Shown here one piece after another: positions 32,322-43,000 of a stretch of DNA of 64,000 nucleotides. How positions within the stretch are numbered: position 1 is the first letter of the stretch; every line of letters starts with the position of its first letter. Source of the DNA: Streptomyces halstedii. GTDB lineage: Bacteria > Actinomycetota > Actinomycetes > Streptomycetales > Streptomycetaceae. The notes beneath the pieces are model-generated. The model saw nothing but the letters and a program-made list of their open reading frames with translations, had not been told where the DNA came from and searched no databases. A program made the position numbers and the translations under genes. The stretch is from assembly GCA_000720535.1 (NCBI GenBank), contig JOAZ01000003.1, positions 186,001-250,000 on the forward strand. Direction: 5' to 3'.

Positions 32322-32777
32322 ATGTCCGGAGAAGGACGCGGCGACGACGTGTACCAGCCGGATGGTTCGGACACGGGCAACCGGCCGACGGACGAGCTCG
32401 ACCCCGAGAACGTGCTCGACGAGCCCGACCTCGACGACACGATGGACACGGGGTACTCCCCGCCCGAGAAGCCCCTGGGTGTGTCGAAGTACGGCACGAC
32501 CGGAGAGGAGCAGCGGGAGGGCGAGTCCCTCGACCGGCGCCTGGCGCAGGAGGAGCCCGAGCGGGGTTCCGCCGAGGACCGGACGAGTGGCCGGGAACCG
32601 GAGAGCAACGGCCCGGCGGAGGACGAGGCGGGCGACGAGCGGGCGGGCCGCGTCGCCGCCCCGGAGGCACCCGGCGACGAACGCCACAACAGGGTGCTGG
32701 GCCGCGACGTGGGGATCGACGGAGGCGCGGCGTCCGCGGAGGAGGCCGCGGTCCACATCCAGGACGACGAGACCTGA
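32322..32777 (+). CDS. DUF5709 acidic hydrophilic protein
   Basis: 151 residues, strongly acidic and without hydrophobic core segments. The pattern TDELDPENVLDEPDLDDTMDTGYSPPEKP at the start and ESLDRRLAQEEPE in the middle is the actinomycete DUF5709 family, of unknown function; the composition suggests an intrinsically disordered, perhaps stress-related protein. GAAGGAAGG precedes the ATG at 32322. Followed by a long palindromic terminator shared with the convergent MgtC-family gene. Confidence 0.85.
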   Translation: MSGEGRGDDVYQPDGSDTGNRPTDELDPENVLDEPDLDDTMDTGYSPPEKPLGVSKYGTTGEEQREGESLDRRLAQEEPERGSAEDRTSGREPESNGPAEDEAGDERAGRVAAPEAPGDERHNRVLGRDVGIDGGAASAEEAAVHIQDDET

Positions 32778-32779
32778 GC

Positions 32780-32823
32780 CCCGGCGGGGCCGCGCCGGGA
32801 CGTCCCGGCGCGGCCCCGCCGGG
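32780..32823. terminator. Perfect 44-bp palindrome between convergent genes
   Basis: The 22-nt arm at 32780-32801 is fully complementary to 32802-32823. It starts 3 nt after the DUF5709 stop and lies 25 nt before the stop of the convergent MgtC-family gene, so it can serve both as a bidirectional terminator. Confidence 0.8.
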
Positions 32824-32848
32824 ACGTACCGGACGCCGGGCTACGGCG

Positions 32849-33601
32849 TCATTCGTCGGCCAGATCGCTTCTGCTGCAGGCCAGCACACCGGAGGTGCCG
32901 GCCAGTCGCGCCGTGAGCGCGTCCACGTCGCCGCGTCCCTGGACGTTGAGGGCGATCTCCACCGTCTGTTCGGCCGACTGCCGCTCCTCCGGCCGCCGGC
33001 GGCGGAACACGCCCGTCCCCTGGGGGGTCAGGGTGGTCAGCTCCGAGATGGAGAACCCTCCGTCGGTGCAGTGGTTGACCAGCTCCCGCAGGGTGCCCAT
33101 GCCCTCGGTGTAGGTGATCCGGTACCCGATGGCGACCGTACGCAGGGCCGGGAGCATGTGGGCGAGCGGCCGGACGCCGTAGGAGACCAGGAAGTACGAG
33201 AGGGTCGCCAGCGTCGCGAGGACGGGGAGACCGGCTCCGGCGGCCGCCCCGACCGCCGCGGTGAGCCAGATGGAGGCCGCCGTGGTCAGGCCCCGGACGG
33301 ACCCCCGGTACACGAAGATGACGCCACCGCCGATGAAGCCGAGCCCGGAGACGATCTGCGCCGCCACCCGCGACGGGTCGAGCACGACCCGTCCCTCCAG
33401 CAGGACGTCGCTGAAGCCGTACTTGCTGACCAGGGTGAACAGGGCGGCCCCCAGCCCGACGATCGTGTAGGTCCGCAGACCGGCGGCCTTCTGACGGATC
33501 TCCCGTTCCAGTCCGATCGCGCAGGAGAGGGCGAACGCGATTCCGAACTGGGCGGCGTGTGTCCAGTTCTGTCCGAACGGTTCATTGATGTCGAGTGCCA
33601 C
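32849..33601 (-). CDS. MgtC/SapB-family membrane protein
   Basis: 250 residues. Four to five N-terminal membrane segments include the family signature ALSCAIGLEREIRQKAAGLRTYTIVGLGAALF and VSGLGFIGGGVIFVYRG; the C-terminal third (about residues 160-245) is a soluble ACT-like domain. MgtC proteins modulate ATP synthase and magnesium/phosphate homeostasis in other bacteria; the ligand here is unknown. (The SapB in the family name is unrelated to the lanthipeptide.) It ends close to the DUF5709 gene in convergent orientation and lies just outside the siderophore cluster. Confidence 0.88.
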   Translation of the reverse strand: MALDINEPFGQNWTHAAQFGIAFALSCAIGLEREIRQKAAGLRTYTIVGLGAALFTLVSKYGFSDVLLEGRVVLDPSRVAAQIVSGLGFIGGGVIFVYRGSVRGLTTAASIWLTAAVGAAAGAGLPVLATLATLSYFLVSYGVRPLAHMLPALRTVAIGYRITYTEGMGTLRELVNHCTDGGFSISELTTLTPQGTGVFRRRRPEERQSAEQTVEIALNVQGRGDVDALTARLAGTSGVLACSRSDLADE

Positions 33602-33693
33602 CGTCCCTCCTTCTCCGCCCCTATGTCATCCGATGTGCGGGAAACAGTAGTGGCCGGCCCGACGGGGCGGGGTCCTTCCGGCCGCCGACCCGG

Positions 33694-33906
33694 TCAGCCG
33701 TCCATGGACGCCGCGAGGGAGCGGGGGCGCAGATCGGTCCAGTGGGTCTCGACGTATTCCAGGCACGCCTCGCGCGTGTTCTCCTCGAAGGCGACCGTCC
33801 AGCCGCCGGGCACCTCGGCGAACGACGGCCAGAGCGAGTGCTGGCCCTCGTCGTTCACCAGGACCAGGAAGCGGCCCTCGGGGTCGTCGAACGGGTTGGT
33901 GCTCAT
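33694..33906 (-). CDS. cchK: MbtH-like NRPS accessory protein
   Basis: 70 residues, complete MbtH signature: [31 protein letters not shown] and the C-terminal WTDLRP. MbtH proteins bind adenylation domains and are needed for their solubility or activity, here most likely those of the trimodular NRPS at 37081-47973. Separated from the NRPS by the divergent esterase and the convergent exporter gene, but an iron box lies in its upstream region (centre about 168 nt before the start), so iron control is likely. GGAGGCAGT precedes the ATG. Confidence 0.93.
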   Translation of the reverse strand: MSTNPFDDPEGRFLVLVNDEGQHSLWPSFAEVPGGWTVAFEENTREACLEYVETHWTDLRPRSLAASMDG

Positions 33907-34064
33907 GTGTCACTGCCTCCTCGGGTCCGGCGCGGCCGGTGACGGCGGCGCCGGAGGGTGTGGGCCAGGCTCCGGCGGGGTTCGGCCGGATCTGGCTGAT
34001 GCCGGGTCAGCGGCCCCCGTGCGGTGCCCCGTCACACGGTCACCGATGGAAGGAGAGGCCACGC

Positions 34065-34083
34065 TTAGGTTAGGCTCGCCTAA
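34065..34083. promoter_or_regulatory. Iron box (IdeR/DmdR1-type operator)
   Basis: TTAGGTTAGGCTCGCCTAA, one mismatch from the actinomycete consensus TTAGGTTAGGCTcACCTAA. It lies 50 nt upstream of the small ORF/esterase transcript and 159 nt upstream of the divergent mbtH-like gene. With Fe(II), DmdR1 would repress both. Confidence 0.9.
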
Positions 34084-34132
34084 TTGATTGTGAGCTTAGC
34101 CTTTCGCCTTGCCTCTCACAAGGAGACGCCGC

Positions 34133-34234
34133 ATGCGCCTGGTGTTCGAACGGTTCCCCGTCGAGAGCGGCACGGAGCCGCACGCCGGCGTGCGCGCCGG
34201 GGCAGGTCACGACCGCCTCGCCCGCCGGTCGTGA
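34133..34234 (+). CDS. 33-residue ORF upstream of, and overlapping, the esterase
   Basis: ATG at 34133 follows AAGGAG (34120-34125) at ideal spacing, in a leader starting under an iron box; this is the best ribosome binding site in the region. The product starts MRLVFERFPVESGTEPHAG and ends HDRLARRS. It has no signal peptide, Cys or similarity that I recognise. The stop TGA overlaps the esterase GTG as GTGA. It may be a leader that couples esterase translation, or a real small protein of the siderophore cluster. A sequencing or evolutionary frameshift joining it to the esterase is possible but the esterase N-terminus looks complete without it. Confidence 0.55.
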   Translation: MRLVFERFPVESGTEPHAGVRAGAGHDRLARRS

Positions 34235-35343
34235 CCGGCCCCGCGACCGGCCGCGCCGCCGGTACGGAGGACGTCTTCGCCGCGTACGGGCTGCCCGGTG
34301 AACCCGGTACCGACGCCTTCTGGGCGGCGGCGCGGACACCCGTACCGGTGCCTTCCGGCGACGGTGGCTGGGTGGCCTTGTTCCTGTGGCGCGGGGCCCC
34401 GGCGACCGTCGTCTTCGAGAGCTGGTCGCGGCCGGTTCCCCTGCGCCGGCGGGCCGGGACGGACTGCTGGTACGCCGAGGTCCCCATGCCCGCGCGGCTG
34501 CGGGTGACCTATCAACTCCTGGTGGACGGCGCCGCGTACGCGGACCCGTTCAACCCGGCCGGGGCGGGCGCGGACCGGTCCCTCGCCGCCACCCCCGACA
34601 CCCCGGACCAGCCCCACTGGCCCGTCGTCGGCCCCGACGACGTCCCGCCCCTGCCCCGCACCCGGATCCGCTGGAACAGCGAGAAGCTCGGCGGGCGGCG
34701 CACCGTACACGTCCATCCGGCGGGCGGCGGCGGGCCGGTGGTCCTGCTGCTCGACGGGGACGACTGGCTGTATCTGCACCCGGCCGTGTCCGCGTTCGAC
34801 TCGGCCGTCGCCGCCGGGGACATGCCCCCCGTCACCCTCGTCTTCCTCCCGGCCAAGGGCAGGAAGGCCGAGTTCGGGTGCGGGCGCCGGCTGTGGGAGG
34901 CGGTACGGGACGAACTGCTGCCGCTGGTCGCGGAGTCGGGGGTGCGGGCCGACCTGGACCGGCTGGTGGTCGCGGGGCAGAGCCTCGGCGGGCTGAGCGC
35001 GCTGTACGCGGCCCTGGAGTTCCCCGGCCTGGTGACACGCGTCGCCTGCCAGTCCGGGTCGTTCTGGTGGACGCCCGACGCCTTCGACCGGCCGGACCCG
35101 CTCGCCGGTCCGGTCGGCGGTGCCGTCGCCGCGCGCCTGCGGGAGCACCCCGGACTGCCCGGCCTGCGGGTCGCGTTCGACGTCGGGGAGCACGAGGCGC
35201 GGATGCTCCCCCACTGCGGGCTCGTCGAGACCCTGGCCGAGCGGGCCGGGGCGACCGTGCGGGTCTCCCGGTCGCCGTCGGACCACGACCGGGCGGGCTG
35301 GCGGCACGCCCTGCTCAGAGACGTCGCCTGGGCACTCGGCTGA
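34231..35343 (+). CDS. cchJ: Siderophore esterase (enterochelin esterase-like, CchJ)
   Basis: About 370 residues. An N-terminal immunoglobulin-like domain (GGWVALFLWRGAPATVVFES, YQLLVDGAAYADPFNP) precedes an alpha/beta-hydrolase domain with VVLLLDGDDWLYL, nucleophile Ser in VVAGQSLGGLSALY and His in SPSDHDRAGW, the layout of Fes/IroE esterases. In coelichelin clusters this enzyme is implicated in releasing the product from the NRPS or hydrolysing the ferric complex. The NRPS here lacks a thioesterase, which makes a release role attractive. GTG at 34231 was chosen for its 4-nt overlap with the preceding small ORF; no independent ribosome binding site is visible. Convergent with cchI. Confidence 0.87.
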   Translation: MTGPATGRAAGTEDVFAAYGLPGEPGTDAFWAAARTPVPVPSGDGGWVALFLWRGAPATVVFESWSRPVPLRRRAGTDCWYAEVPMPARLRVTYQLLVDGAAYADPFNPAGAGADRSLAATPDTPDQPHWPVVGPDDVPPLPRTRIRWNSEKLGGRRTVHVHPAGGGGPVVLLLDGDDWLYLHPAVSAFDSAVAAGDMPPVTLVFLPAKGRKAEFGCGRRLWEAVRDELLPLVAESGVRADLDRLVVAGQSLGGLSALYAALEFPGLVTRVACQSGSFWWTPDAFDRPDPLAGPVGGAVAARLREHPGLPGLRVAFDVGEHEARMLPHCGLVETLAERAGATVRVSRSPSDHDRAGWRHALLRDVAWALG

Positions 35344-35349
35344 GGGCCG

Positions 35350-35381
35350 CCGGGGCCGTGGTGCCCGCCCCTCGGCCCCGG
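35350..35381. terminator. Hairpin between cchJ and cchI
   Basis: CCGGGGCCG (35350-35358) pairs with CGGCCCCGG (35373-35381), in the 50-bp gap between the two convergent stops. Confidence 0.5.
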
Positions 35382-35393
35382 GTCAGCGGGCCA

Positions 35394-37094
35394 TCAGCGG
35401 GCCACCGCCCGGCAGTACGCCTCGTCGGTGGCCAGGAGGTTGCGGTGGGAGTCCTCCGCGGTGACGGCGCCGTCGTCCAGGACCAGGACACGGTCGGCGG
35501 CGTCCAGGAGGGCCGGGCTGCTGGTGAGGACGACGGTGGTGCGACCCCGGCGGAGCTTCGCGATGTTGCGCGCGATGAGCTGTTCGGTGACCGCGTCGAC
35601 GGCCGTCGTCGGGTCGTGCAGCACGAGGACGTCCGTGTCGGCGGCCAGCGCGCGGGCCAGGGACAGCCGTTGGCGCTGTCCGCCGGAGAGGTTGGCGCCG
35701 CGGTCCCGGACGGCGTGGTCGAGTCCTTCGCGGTGGAGGGCGACGACATCGGTCAGCATCGACGCCTCGACGGCCTCGGGGACCGAACCGCTGGTGCCCG
35801 AGGGGTCGATGTTCGAACGCAGGGTGCCCGCGAAGATCTCCCCGTCGTACGGGTTCACCAGCATGTGCGCGCGGACCGCCTCGATCGACAGGTCCGCGAT
35901 CTCCCGCCCGCCGAGCCGTACCACCCCCTCGTAGGCGTGGGGCGGGGTGTTCCCGGCCAGGATCGACGCCAGGTCGGCCGCCGCGCGCGGCCGGTAGGCG
36001 GTGACCGCCACGAACTCCCCCGCCGGCACCCGGAACTTCAGCTCGCGCAGCGAGCCGTACCGTACGCAGTCGATCTCCAGGTCTCCCCCGGCGGCCGGGA
36101 GCCCCGTCCCCGGGGTCGTCACCGGCGGCGCGGACAGCACCAGGGCCATCCGCTCGGCCGAGGCGCGCGCCATCATGACGTACTTCGGCATCTCCGAGAA
36201 CAGCTTGAGCGGCTCCATGATGAACTGGGCCAGCCCCACCGCCATCACCAGCTCCCCGATGGTGATGCGCCCTTCGAACGCGAGCCAGCCCGCCGTCAGC
36301 GTGACCGCGGCGGCGAGGACCGCGTTCAGCGCCAGCGCGGTGCCCGCGTAGACGCCGTTCACCCGGGCCACCGTGATCGCCTGGCTCCTGGCCTCCGCGC
36401 TGACCCGCCGGTAGGACCGGAACGCCGCGTGGTTGCCGCCGAAGCCGTGCAGCGGGCGCAGGCCGGTGATCAGGTCGGCGACCTTCGCGCCCGCCCGCGC
36501 CACCCGGGCCTGCTGCTCGCGGGTGCTGGAGCCGATCCGTCTGGACATCACCCCGAGGACCGACAGGATCGCCACGGTCCCCACGATGACGAGCAGGCCG
36601 AGGCGGATGTCGGCCAGGCCGAGCGCGACCGCCGCGACCACCACCGCGACCAGCGAGCTGACCAGCAGCGGCACCACCTCGATGATGTCGGCGGTCTGGT
36701 CCGCGTCCTCGGTGGCGATGGTCAGCACCTCGCCGGACTTCAGGTCGAGGTCCCTGCCCACCGGCTGGAGCCCGCAGGCCGCGACCCGCACCCGCCAGCG
36801 GTGCGCCTCGGTCGTGTTGGCCTTCTGCAGGACGCGCATCCCGAACCGCCAGGACAGCGACACGGTCGTGATGATCACGGCCAGCGCGGCGACCGACAGG
36901 CCGAGCGAGCCGAGGTGCCGGTCCCGCAGCGTGTGTTCGACGATCAGGCCGAGCGCGATGGGGAAGGCGGTCTCGCCCGCCTGGTACAGGCCCATGAGGA
37001 CGGTGCCGCCCGCCATGGCGCCGACGTTGCGGCGCAGGGCGGTGCGCAGGATGCCGGACCCCGGGCGGGGCCGCTGTGTGTCAGGAGTCGTCAT
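35394..37094 (-). CDS. cchI: ABC exporter half with degenerate ATP-binding site (CchI-like)
   Basis: 566 residues: six-helix membrane domain then an ATPase domain. Its signature is perfect (LSGGQ at 469-473), but the Walker A position (366-373) reads AYRPRAAA, with no Gly-rich loop or Lys; Walker B reads LHDP (His493 for the Mg2+-coordinating Asp); and the H-loop His is Ser. It cannot bind and hydrolyse ATP by itself. The other exporter half of the cluster (48031-49818) has the complementary defect, so the two probably form one heterodimer that exports the siderophore. The ATG at 37094 overlaps the NRPS end by 14 nt. Last gene of the cchFGHI operon. Confidence 0.9.
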   Translation of the reverse strand: MTTPDTQRPRPGSGILRTALRRNVGAMAGGTVLMGLYQAGETAFPIALGLIVEHTLRDRHLGSLGLSVAALAVIITTVSLSWRFGMRVLQKANTTEAHRWRVRVAACGLQPVGRDLDLKSGEVLTIATEDADQTADIIEVVPLLVSSLVAVVVAAVALGLADIRLGLLVIVGTVAILSVLGVMSRRIGSSTREQQARVARAGAKVADLITGLRPLHGFGGNHAAFRSYRRVSAEARSQAITVARVNGVYAGTALALNAVLAAAVTLTAGWLAFEGRITIGELVMAVGLAQFIMEPLKLFSEMPKYVMMARASAERMALVLSAPPVTTPGTGLPAAGGDLEIDCVRYGSLRELKFRVPAGEFVAVTAYRPRAAADLASILAGNTPPHAYEGVVRLGGREIADLSIEAVRAHMLVNPYDGEIFAGTLRSNIDPSGTSGSVPEAVEASMLTDVVALHREGLDHAVRDRGANLSGGQRQRLSLARALAADTDVLVLHDPTTAVDAVTEQLIARNIAKLRRGRTTVVLTSSPALLDAADRVLVLDDGAVTAEDSHRNLLATDEAYCRAVAR

Positions 37095-40000
37095 CGATGT
37101 GGCGCGCAATCGCTTCCGGGGTTCGCAGGGTGAGCAGATCACGGATCGTCACCACAGGACCGTACTCGCGGCGGAGCAGCCCGACCAACCGCACCGCCAG
37201 CATGGAATGTCCGCCCAGGGACACGAAGTCGCTCACGGCGCTGACCTCGTCGTCGTCCAGGTCCAGTGCCTCGGCGAAGAACGCGCACACCTCGCTCTCC
37301 GTGCCGCTCCTCGGGGCGCGCTCACCCCCCGTGGTCAGCACACCGAGCGGTCTGGCCTCCGGCAGTGCCTTGGTGTCGGCCTTCCCGTTCACGGTCAGCG
37401 GGATGCCGTCGACCTGGGCGTAGTGCGTCGGGCGCATGAAGTCCGGCAGCCCGGCGCCCGCCTCGGCCGCGACCGTCGCCAGGTCGGAGCCGGACAGCAC
37501 GAGGTAGGCGGCCAGCCGGTACGCGCCGTCCGCCTGCGGGGCGGGCTGGGCCACGGCGGCGGCGAACCGCACCGCCGGGTGCGCCGCGAACGCGGCCTCG
37601 ACCTCGCCGAGTTCGACCCGGTGGCCGCGGATCTTGACCTGCTGGTCGGTGCGGCCCAGGTACATGAGGTTCCCGTCGGGCCGCCGGACCACCAGGTCCC
37701 CGGTGCGGTACATGCGCTCGCCGGGAGCGCCGAACGGGCAGGCGACGAACCGGTCCGCGGTCTGCGCGCTCTGCCCCAGGTAGCCGCGCGCGATGCCGGT
37801 CCCCGCGACGTACAGCTCACCGGGCGCGCCGTCCGGCAGGGGGCGCAGCCACGGGTCCAGGACGTGGGCGTCGGTGTTGTCGATCGCCGTGCCCACCACC
37901 GGGTCGGGGCATTCGAAGGTGCCGACGCCGAGGGTGTTGATGGTGTACTCGGTGGGTCCGTACAGGTTGTAGCCCTCGGTCCCCTCGGTCTCCGCGAGCC
38001 GCCGCCACAGGGCCGGGGTGACGGCCTCGCCGCCCAGCAGCACCAGGGCGGGCCGCCGTGCGGGGGTGTCGAGCAGGCCCTCGGCGACGAGCTGGCCCGC
38101 GTAGGTCGGGGTCACGTTGACGACGTCGACGGCGTGCTCGCGGCAGTACTCCACCAGGCGGGGCGCGTCGCGGCGCAGCTCCTCGTCGCAGATGTGCACC
38201 TCGTGGCCGTCGGCCAGCCACAGCAGCTCCTCCCACGACATGTCGAAGGCGAACGACACGGTGTGGGCGATCCGGAGGACCCGGTGGCCGTGGCGCGCGA
38301 GGACCGGTTCGAAGATCCGGCGCTGATGGTTGATCAGCATGTTGGTGAGCCCGGCGTACTCGGTCACCACGCCCTTGGGCTTCCCGGTCGATCCGGAGGT
38401 GTAGATCGTGTACGCGGGGTGGCGCAGGCGGTCCGGGTCCCCGGGCGCGAACGTCACGAACGGGGCGGCCTCGGGCAGCGGGCAGTCCAGCTCGACGAGT
38501 TCGCCGGTCAGCCGGGGCGCCACGGTGCTCACGGTGAGGATGACGTCGGGGCGGGCGTCGGCGGTGATCGCGGCGATCCGCTCGTCCGGGTGGTCGAGTT
38601 CCAGGGGGACGTAGGCGGCACCCGTGCGCAGCACCGCGAAGAGCGCCACGATGGAGTCGAGGGAGCGCGGGAGGGCGAGGCCCACGGTGCGCTCGGGGCC
38701 GATGCCGCGCTCGGCGAGCACCCCCGCCAGCGCCCGGCTGCGGTCCCGGAGCCGGGCGAAGGTCATGGTCGCGCCGTGGGCGACCAGGGCGACCCGCTCC
38801 GGGTCGCGGTCCGCCGCCCGGTCGAACCGGTCCACGACGGTGTCGGTGCCGATGTCCGTGCGGGCGGCGGGCCGGGGCTCCGGTCCCAGGCCCTTCAGGG
38901 CGCCCAGCGGCCCGGTCGAGCGGGCCAGGTCGTCCAGCACGCGCAGGTAGTCGTCGAGGAGGCGGCTGGCGTGCCCGGTGTCGTCGCCGCGGTGTTCCAG
39001 CTTGACCGTGAGCCGGTCGCCGGGCGTGACGACCCAGGTGTACGGGTAGTGCGTCGAGTCGTCGGCCCGCACCGAGGTGATGCCGTGCCGGGCGTTCATC
39101 GCGGCGAGCGCGTCCAGGTCCAGGAAGTTCTGGAGGACGAAGAGGTTGTCGAACAGGCTGTCGTGGCCGGCGGCCCGCTGGATCTCGCCCAGCCCCAGGT
39201 GCTCGTGGTCCATCGCCTCGACCCGGGACGCCTGGACGGCCGCCAGGTACGCCCCGGCCGTGTCGCCGGGCCGCGGCCGGGTCCACTGGGGGACGGTGTT
39301 GAGCAGCACGCCGACGACCTCGGACAGGCCGTCGCCCTCCCGGCCGGAGACGGTCACGCCGAACACGGCGTCGGCGCGGCCGGTGTGCGCGCCCAGCAGG
39401 AGGCCGAAGGCCCCGGTCAGCAGGGAGTTGAGGGTGACGCCGTGCCTCCGGGCGGCTTCCCTGAGGAGGTCCGACCGCTCGGCGGAGAGCGTCTGCGCGA
39501 GGGCGCGCGGCAGGTCGTCCGAGAACGTCGGGCGCGGTCCGGCGAGCAGTGTCGGTCCGGACAGACCGGCCAGGTGCCCGGCCCAGAAGCGCTCCGACAC
39601 GGCGGTGTCCCGGGCGGCGAGCGTCCGGGCGTGGTCCTCGAAGGCCGGTGTGGCCGGGGTGGCGCGCAGCGGTTCACCGGCGACGGCGGCCCGGTAGGCG
39701 TCGAACAGGTCCCGCAGGAGGATCTCGCGGGACCAGCCGTCCCAGAGCAGCAGGTGGTAGCTGAGCAGCAGGCCGTCGCGGTCGTCGGGCAGGCGTACCA
39801 CGGTCAGCCGGACCAGCGGCGGTCGTCCCGGGTCGAATCCGGTGTCACGGTCCCGGGCGCGCAGGGCGTCCACGTCCGCCTCGGTCTCCGTGCGCACCGT
39901 GCGCACCTCGACGCGCCGTCCGGCCTTCAGGGTCTGGACCGGGTGGCCGTCCCGGTCGGTGGTGAAACCGGCGCCGACGACCGGGTGGCGGTCGATCACG

Positions 40001-43000
40001 TACGCCATCGCCTCGGCCAGGGCACCGGAGTCCAGGCGCCGGTCGAAGGTGAAGTAGCTCTGCGCGACGTAGTGTCCGGCGGAGCCCGCCATCTGGGCCT
40101 GGAAGTACAGGCCCCGTTGGAGCGGGGTGACCGGTGCCGTGCGTTCGGCCGCCGCGGCGGTGTCCGCGACGCGCTCCAGGGCGTCGCGCCAGTGCCGGGT
40201 CAGCTCGTCGGGGACGCCGTCGGCGAGGGTGAAGACGGCGCACAGGCGTCCGGTGTCCTCGTCGGTCCACGCGTTGACCTCGACGGCGTAGGGGCTGCCC
40301 TGGTCCTGGCCGGTGACGGGGAGCGCCTCGGACTCGCGGCCCCGGCCGAGGTAGTTGAAGAGCACCTGCGGGCGGGCGGTGAGCAGCGGTGCCGTCTGCG
40401 GGTCGAGGTACCGCAGCTGCCCGTAGGCGACGTGTCCGCGCTCGTCGGGACGGCGTTCGGTGAGTTCGCGCGCCGCCGCGACGGGGTCGGTGCGCGGGGT
40501 GAGGCGCACGGGTGCCACGGCGGTGAACCAGCCGACCGTACGGGTGTAGTCGTGGTGGTCCAGCGCCGGGACCCGGCCGTGCCGTTCCAGCTCGATCGCG
40601 AGGTCGGTGGGCGAGGGCTGGACGTGGGTCAGCGCGGCGCGCAGCGCGCCGCACAGCAGTTCGGTGAGACCGATGCCGAGTGCGGCGGGGGCGGTGCGCG
40701 TGATTCGGTCGCTCACGTCCGGCGGGAGGACGACCGTGGTCTCGCGCGGGCCCGTGACCTCGGGCAGCAGCGGGGGTGCCTGGAGCGTGGTGATCCAGTG
40801 CCCGAGGTCGTCGAGGGCGTGGGCGGGCCGGGAGTTCAGCGCCTCGGCGTACGCGGCGTAGGAGGTGGTGGGCGGTGGCAGGCTGTCGCCGCGCAGGGCG
40901 GTGGCCAGGTCGTCCAGCAGGATCAGCCAGGACACCGCGTCGACGGCGAGGTGGTGGGCGGTGACGACGAGGGTCCGGGTCTCCTCCAGCCAGGCGAAGG
41001 CGACGACCTCCCCGGACTCGGGGTCCAGGCGCCCGGCGGCCTCGTCGGCCGCGGCCGCCGGGTCGGCGGTGTCCGGCCGGGCCACGGTGACGTGGTGGGC
41101 GGGCCCGGTGCGCAGGGCCCACACCCCGTGCTCCACGCGCAGCCGCAGGCGCAGGACCGGGTGCGCGGCGACGACGGCGTCCGCGGCGCGCACGGCGTCC
41201 TGGAAGCCGGTGCCTTCGGCCGCCACCAGCGCCCTGGCCTGGGCGAACCGGGCGAGTGAGCCGCCGAGTCCGCGCCTGCGCAGGATGATCGGTGTGAGGG
41301 CCAGCGGACCGTACTCGGGGTGGGCGGGCGCGGGCGGCGCGGCCCGTGGCGCGCGCGCCGCGAGGTGGTCCGCGAGGGCGCGCGGGGTCTTGTGCAGGAA
41401 CACGTCCCGTGGCGCGATCGGCAGGCCGAGGGCCCTGGCCCGGTTGATCAGGGTGATGGCGACGATGCTGTCGCCCCCTGCCATGAAGAAGTCGGTGTCG
41501 CCGTCCACACCGGGGACGCCGGGCAGTGTCTCGCGGTAGACGCCGACCAGCGCGGCGAGCACGGAGTCACCACCGGCGGCCGGAGGGGTGGCCTCCGGCA
41601 CGGTGGCGGCGTGCTCGGTCAGGGCCCGGCGGTCCAGTTTGCCGTTGACGGTCAGCGGCAGGGCGTCGAGCCGGATCACCCGGCCGGGCACCATGTACGC
41701 GGGCAGCCTCGCGGAGAGCGGGCCGGTGAGGTCGCCGGTCTCCGCGCCCACGACGTGTGCCACGAGATGGTCGCCGCTGTCCGCGACGGTGACGGCCGCG
41801 TCGGTCACGCCGTCGAGTTCCCTGAGCGCGGACTCCACCTCACCGAGCTCGATACGGAAGCCCTTGAGCTGTACCTGGTCGTCGGCGCGGCCGACGAAGA
41901 CCAGCTCGCCGTCGAGCGTGCGCCGGGCCAGGTCGCCCGTGTGGTACATGCGGGAGCCGTCGCCCGCGAACGGGTCCGCCACGAACCGCCCGGCGGTGAG
42001 ACCGGGCCGGCCCAGGTAGCCGAGGGACACCTGGTCACCGGCGACGTGGACGGCGCCCACGCGGCCCGGCGGCACCGGCCGGAGCCGGTCGTCGAGCAGA
42101 TGGACCGTCAGCCCCGGGATGGGGCCGCCGATCGGGCTCGCCTCGCCGTGGACGTCCTCGGCGGTCAGCACCCGGTGGGTGACGTGGACGGTGGTCTCGG
42201 TGATGCCGTACATGTTGACCAGCTCGGGTGAGCCGGTGCCGTGCCGTTCGGTCCAGGGGCGCAGCCGCCCGGGGTCCAGCGCCTCGCCCCCGAAGATGAT
42301 CCGGCGCAGCGCGGTGACCGGCTCGGCGGCCTGCCGGTCGGCCTCGGCGAACTGGTGGAAGGCGGACGGGGTCTGGTTGAGCACGGTCACCCCGCGCTCG
42401 CGGACCAGCCGGTGGAAGTCCACCGGGGAGCGGGTCAGACCGTAATCCGGCACCAGCAGCTCACCGCCGTGCGCCAGCGCGCCCCACAGCTCCCAGACCG
42501 CGAAGTCGAAGGAGTAGGAGTGGAACTGCACCCAGACGTCACGGGGGCCGAACTCCATGTCGGCCCGGGTGCGGGCGAGCAGCGCGACCACGGCGGAGTG
42601 CGGGACGACGACGCCCTTGGGCCTGCCGGTCGATCCGGAGGTGTAGATCACGTACGCGGGGTCCCCCGGGCGGGCCCGGCGGGCGGTGGCGTCCGGCGGG
42701 GGCCCGGCGCCGGGCGTCTCGTCGCCCAGGACGAGCACACGGGCCGGCAGGTGCGCGAAGCGGTCGTGGTGCTCGCGGTCCACGAGGACGACCTGCGGCG
42801 CGGCGTCCGCGAGGACGTGACGCAGCCGTTCGTCCGGGTAGGCCAGGTCGAGGGGTACGTACGCGGCGCCCGCGGTGACGACCGCGACCAGGGCGACGAC
42901 CTGTTCCGGGGAGCGCGGGACGGCGACGGCGACGCGGGTGCCCGGTCCGGCACCGGCCGCGCGCAGCGCCGAGGCCAGCGCGTCCTTGGCGTCGGCGAGT

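Noticed and set aside
34133-35343. A frameshift splitting one longer esterase gene
   Set aside because: The esterase N-terminal domain looks complete from the GTG at 34231, and the upstream frame has its own strong ribosome binding site; kept as a possibility only.
40950-40965. E2 motif HHLAVDA instead of HHxxxDG in the NRPS
   Set aside because: Ala after Asp is common in epimerisation domains and the catalytic His pair is present, so this is not a defect.
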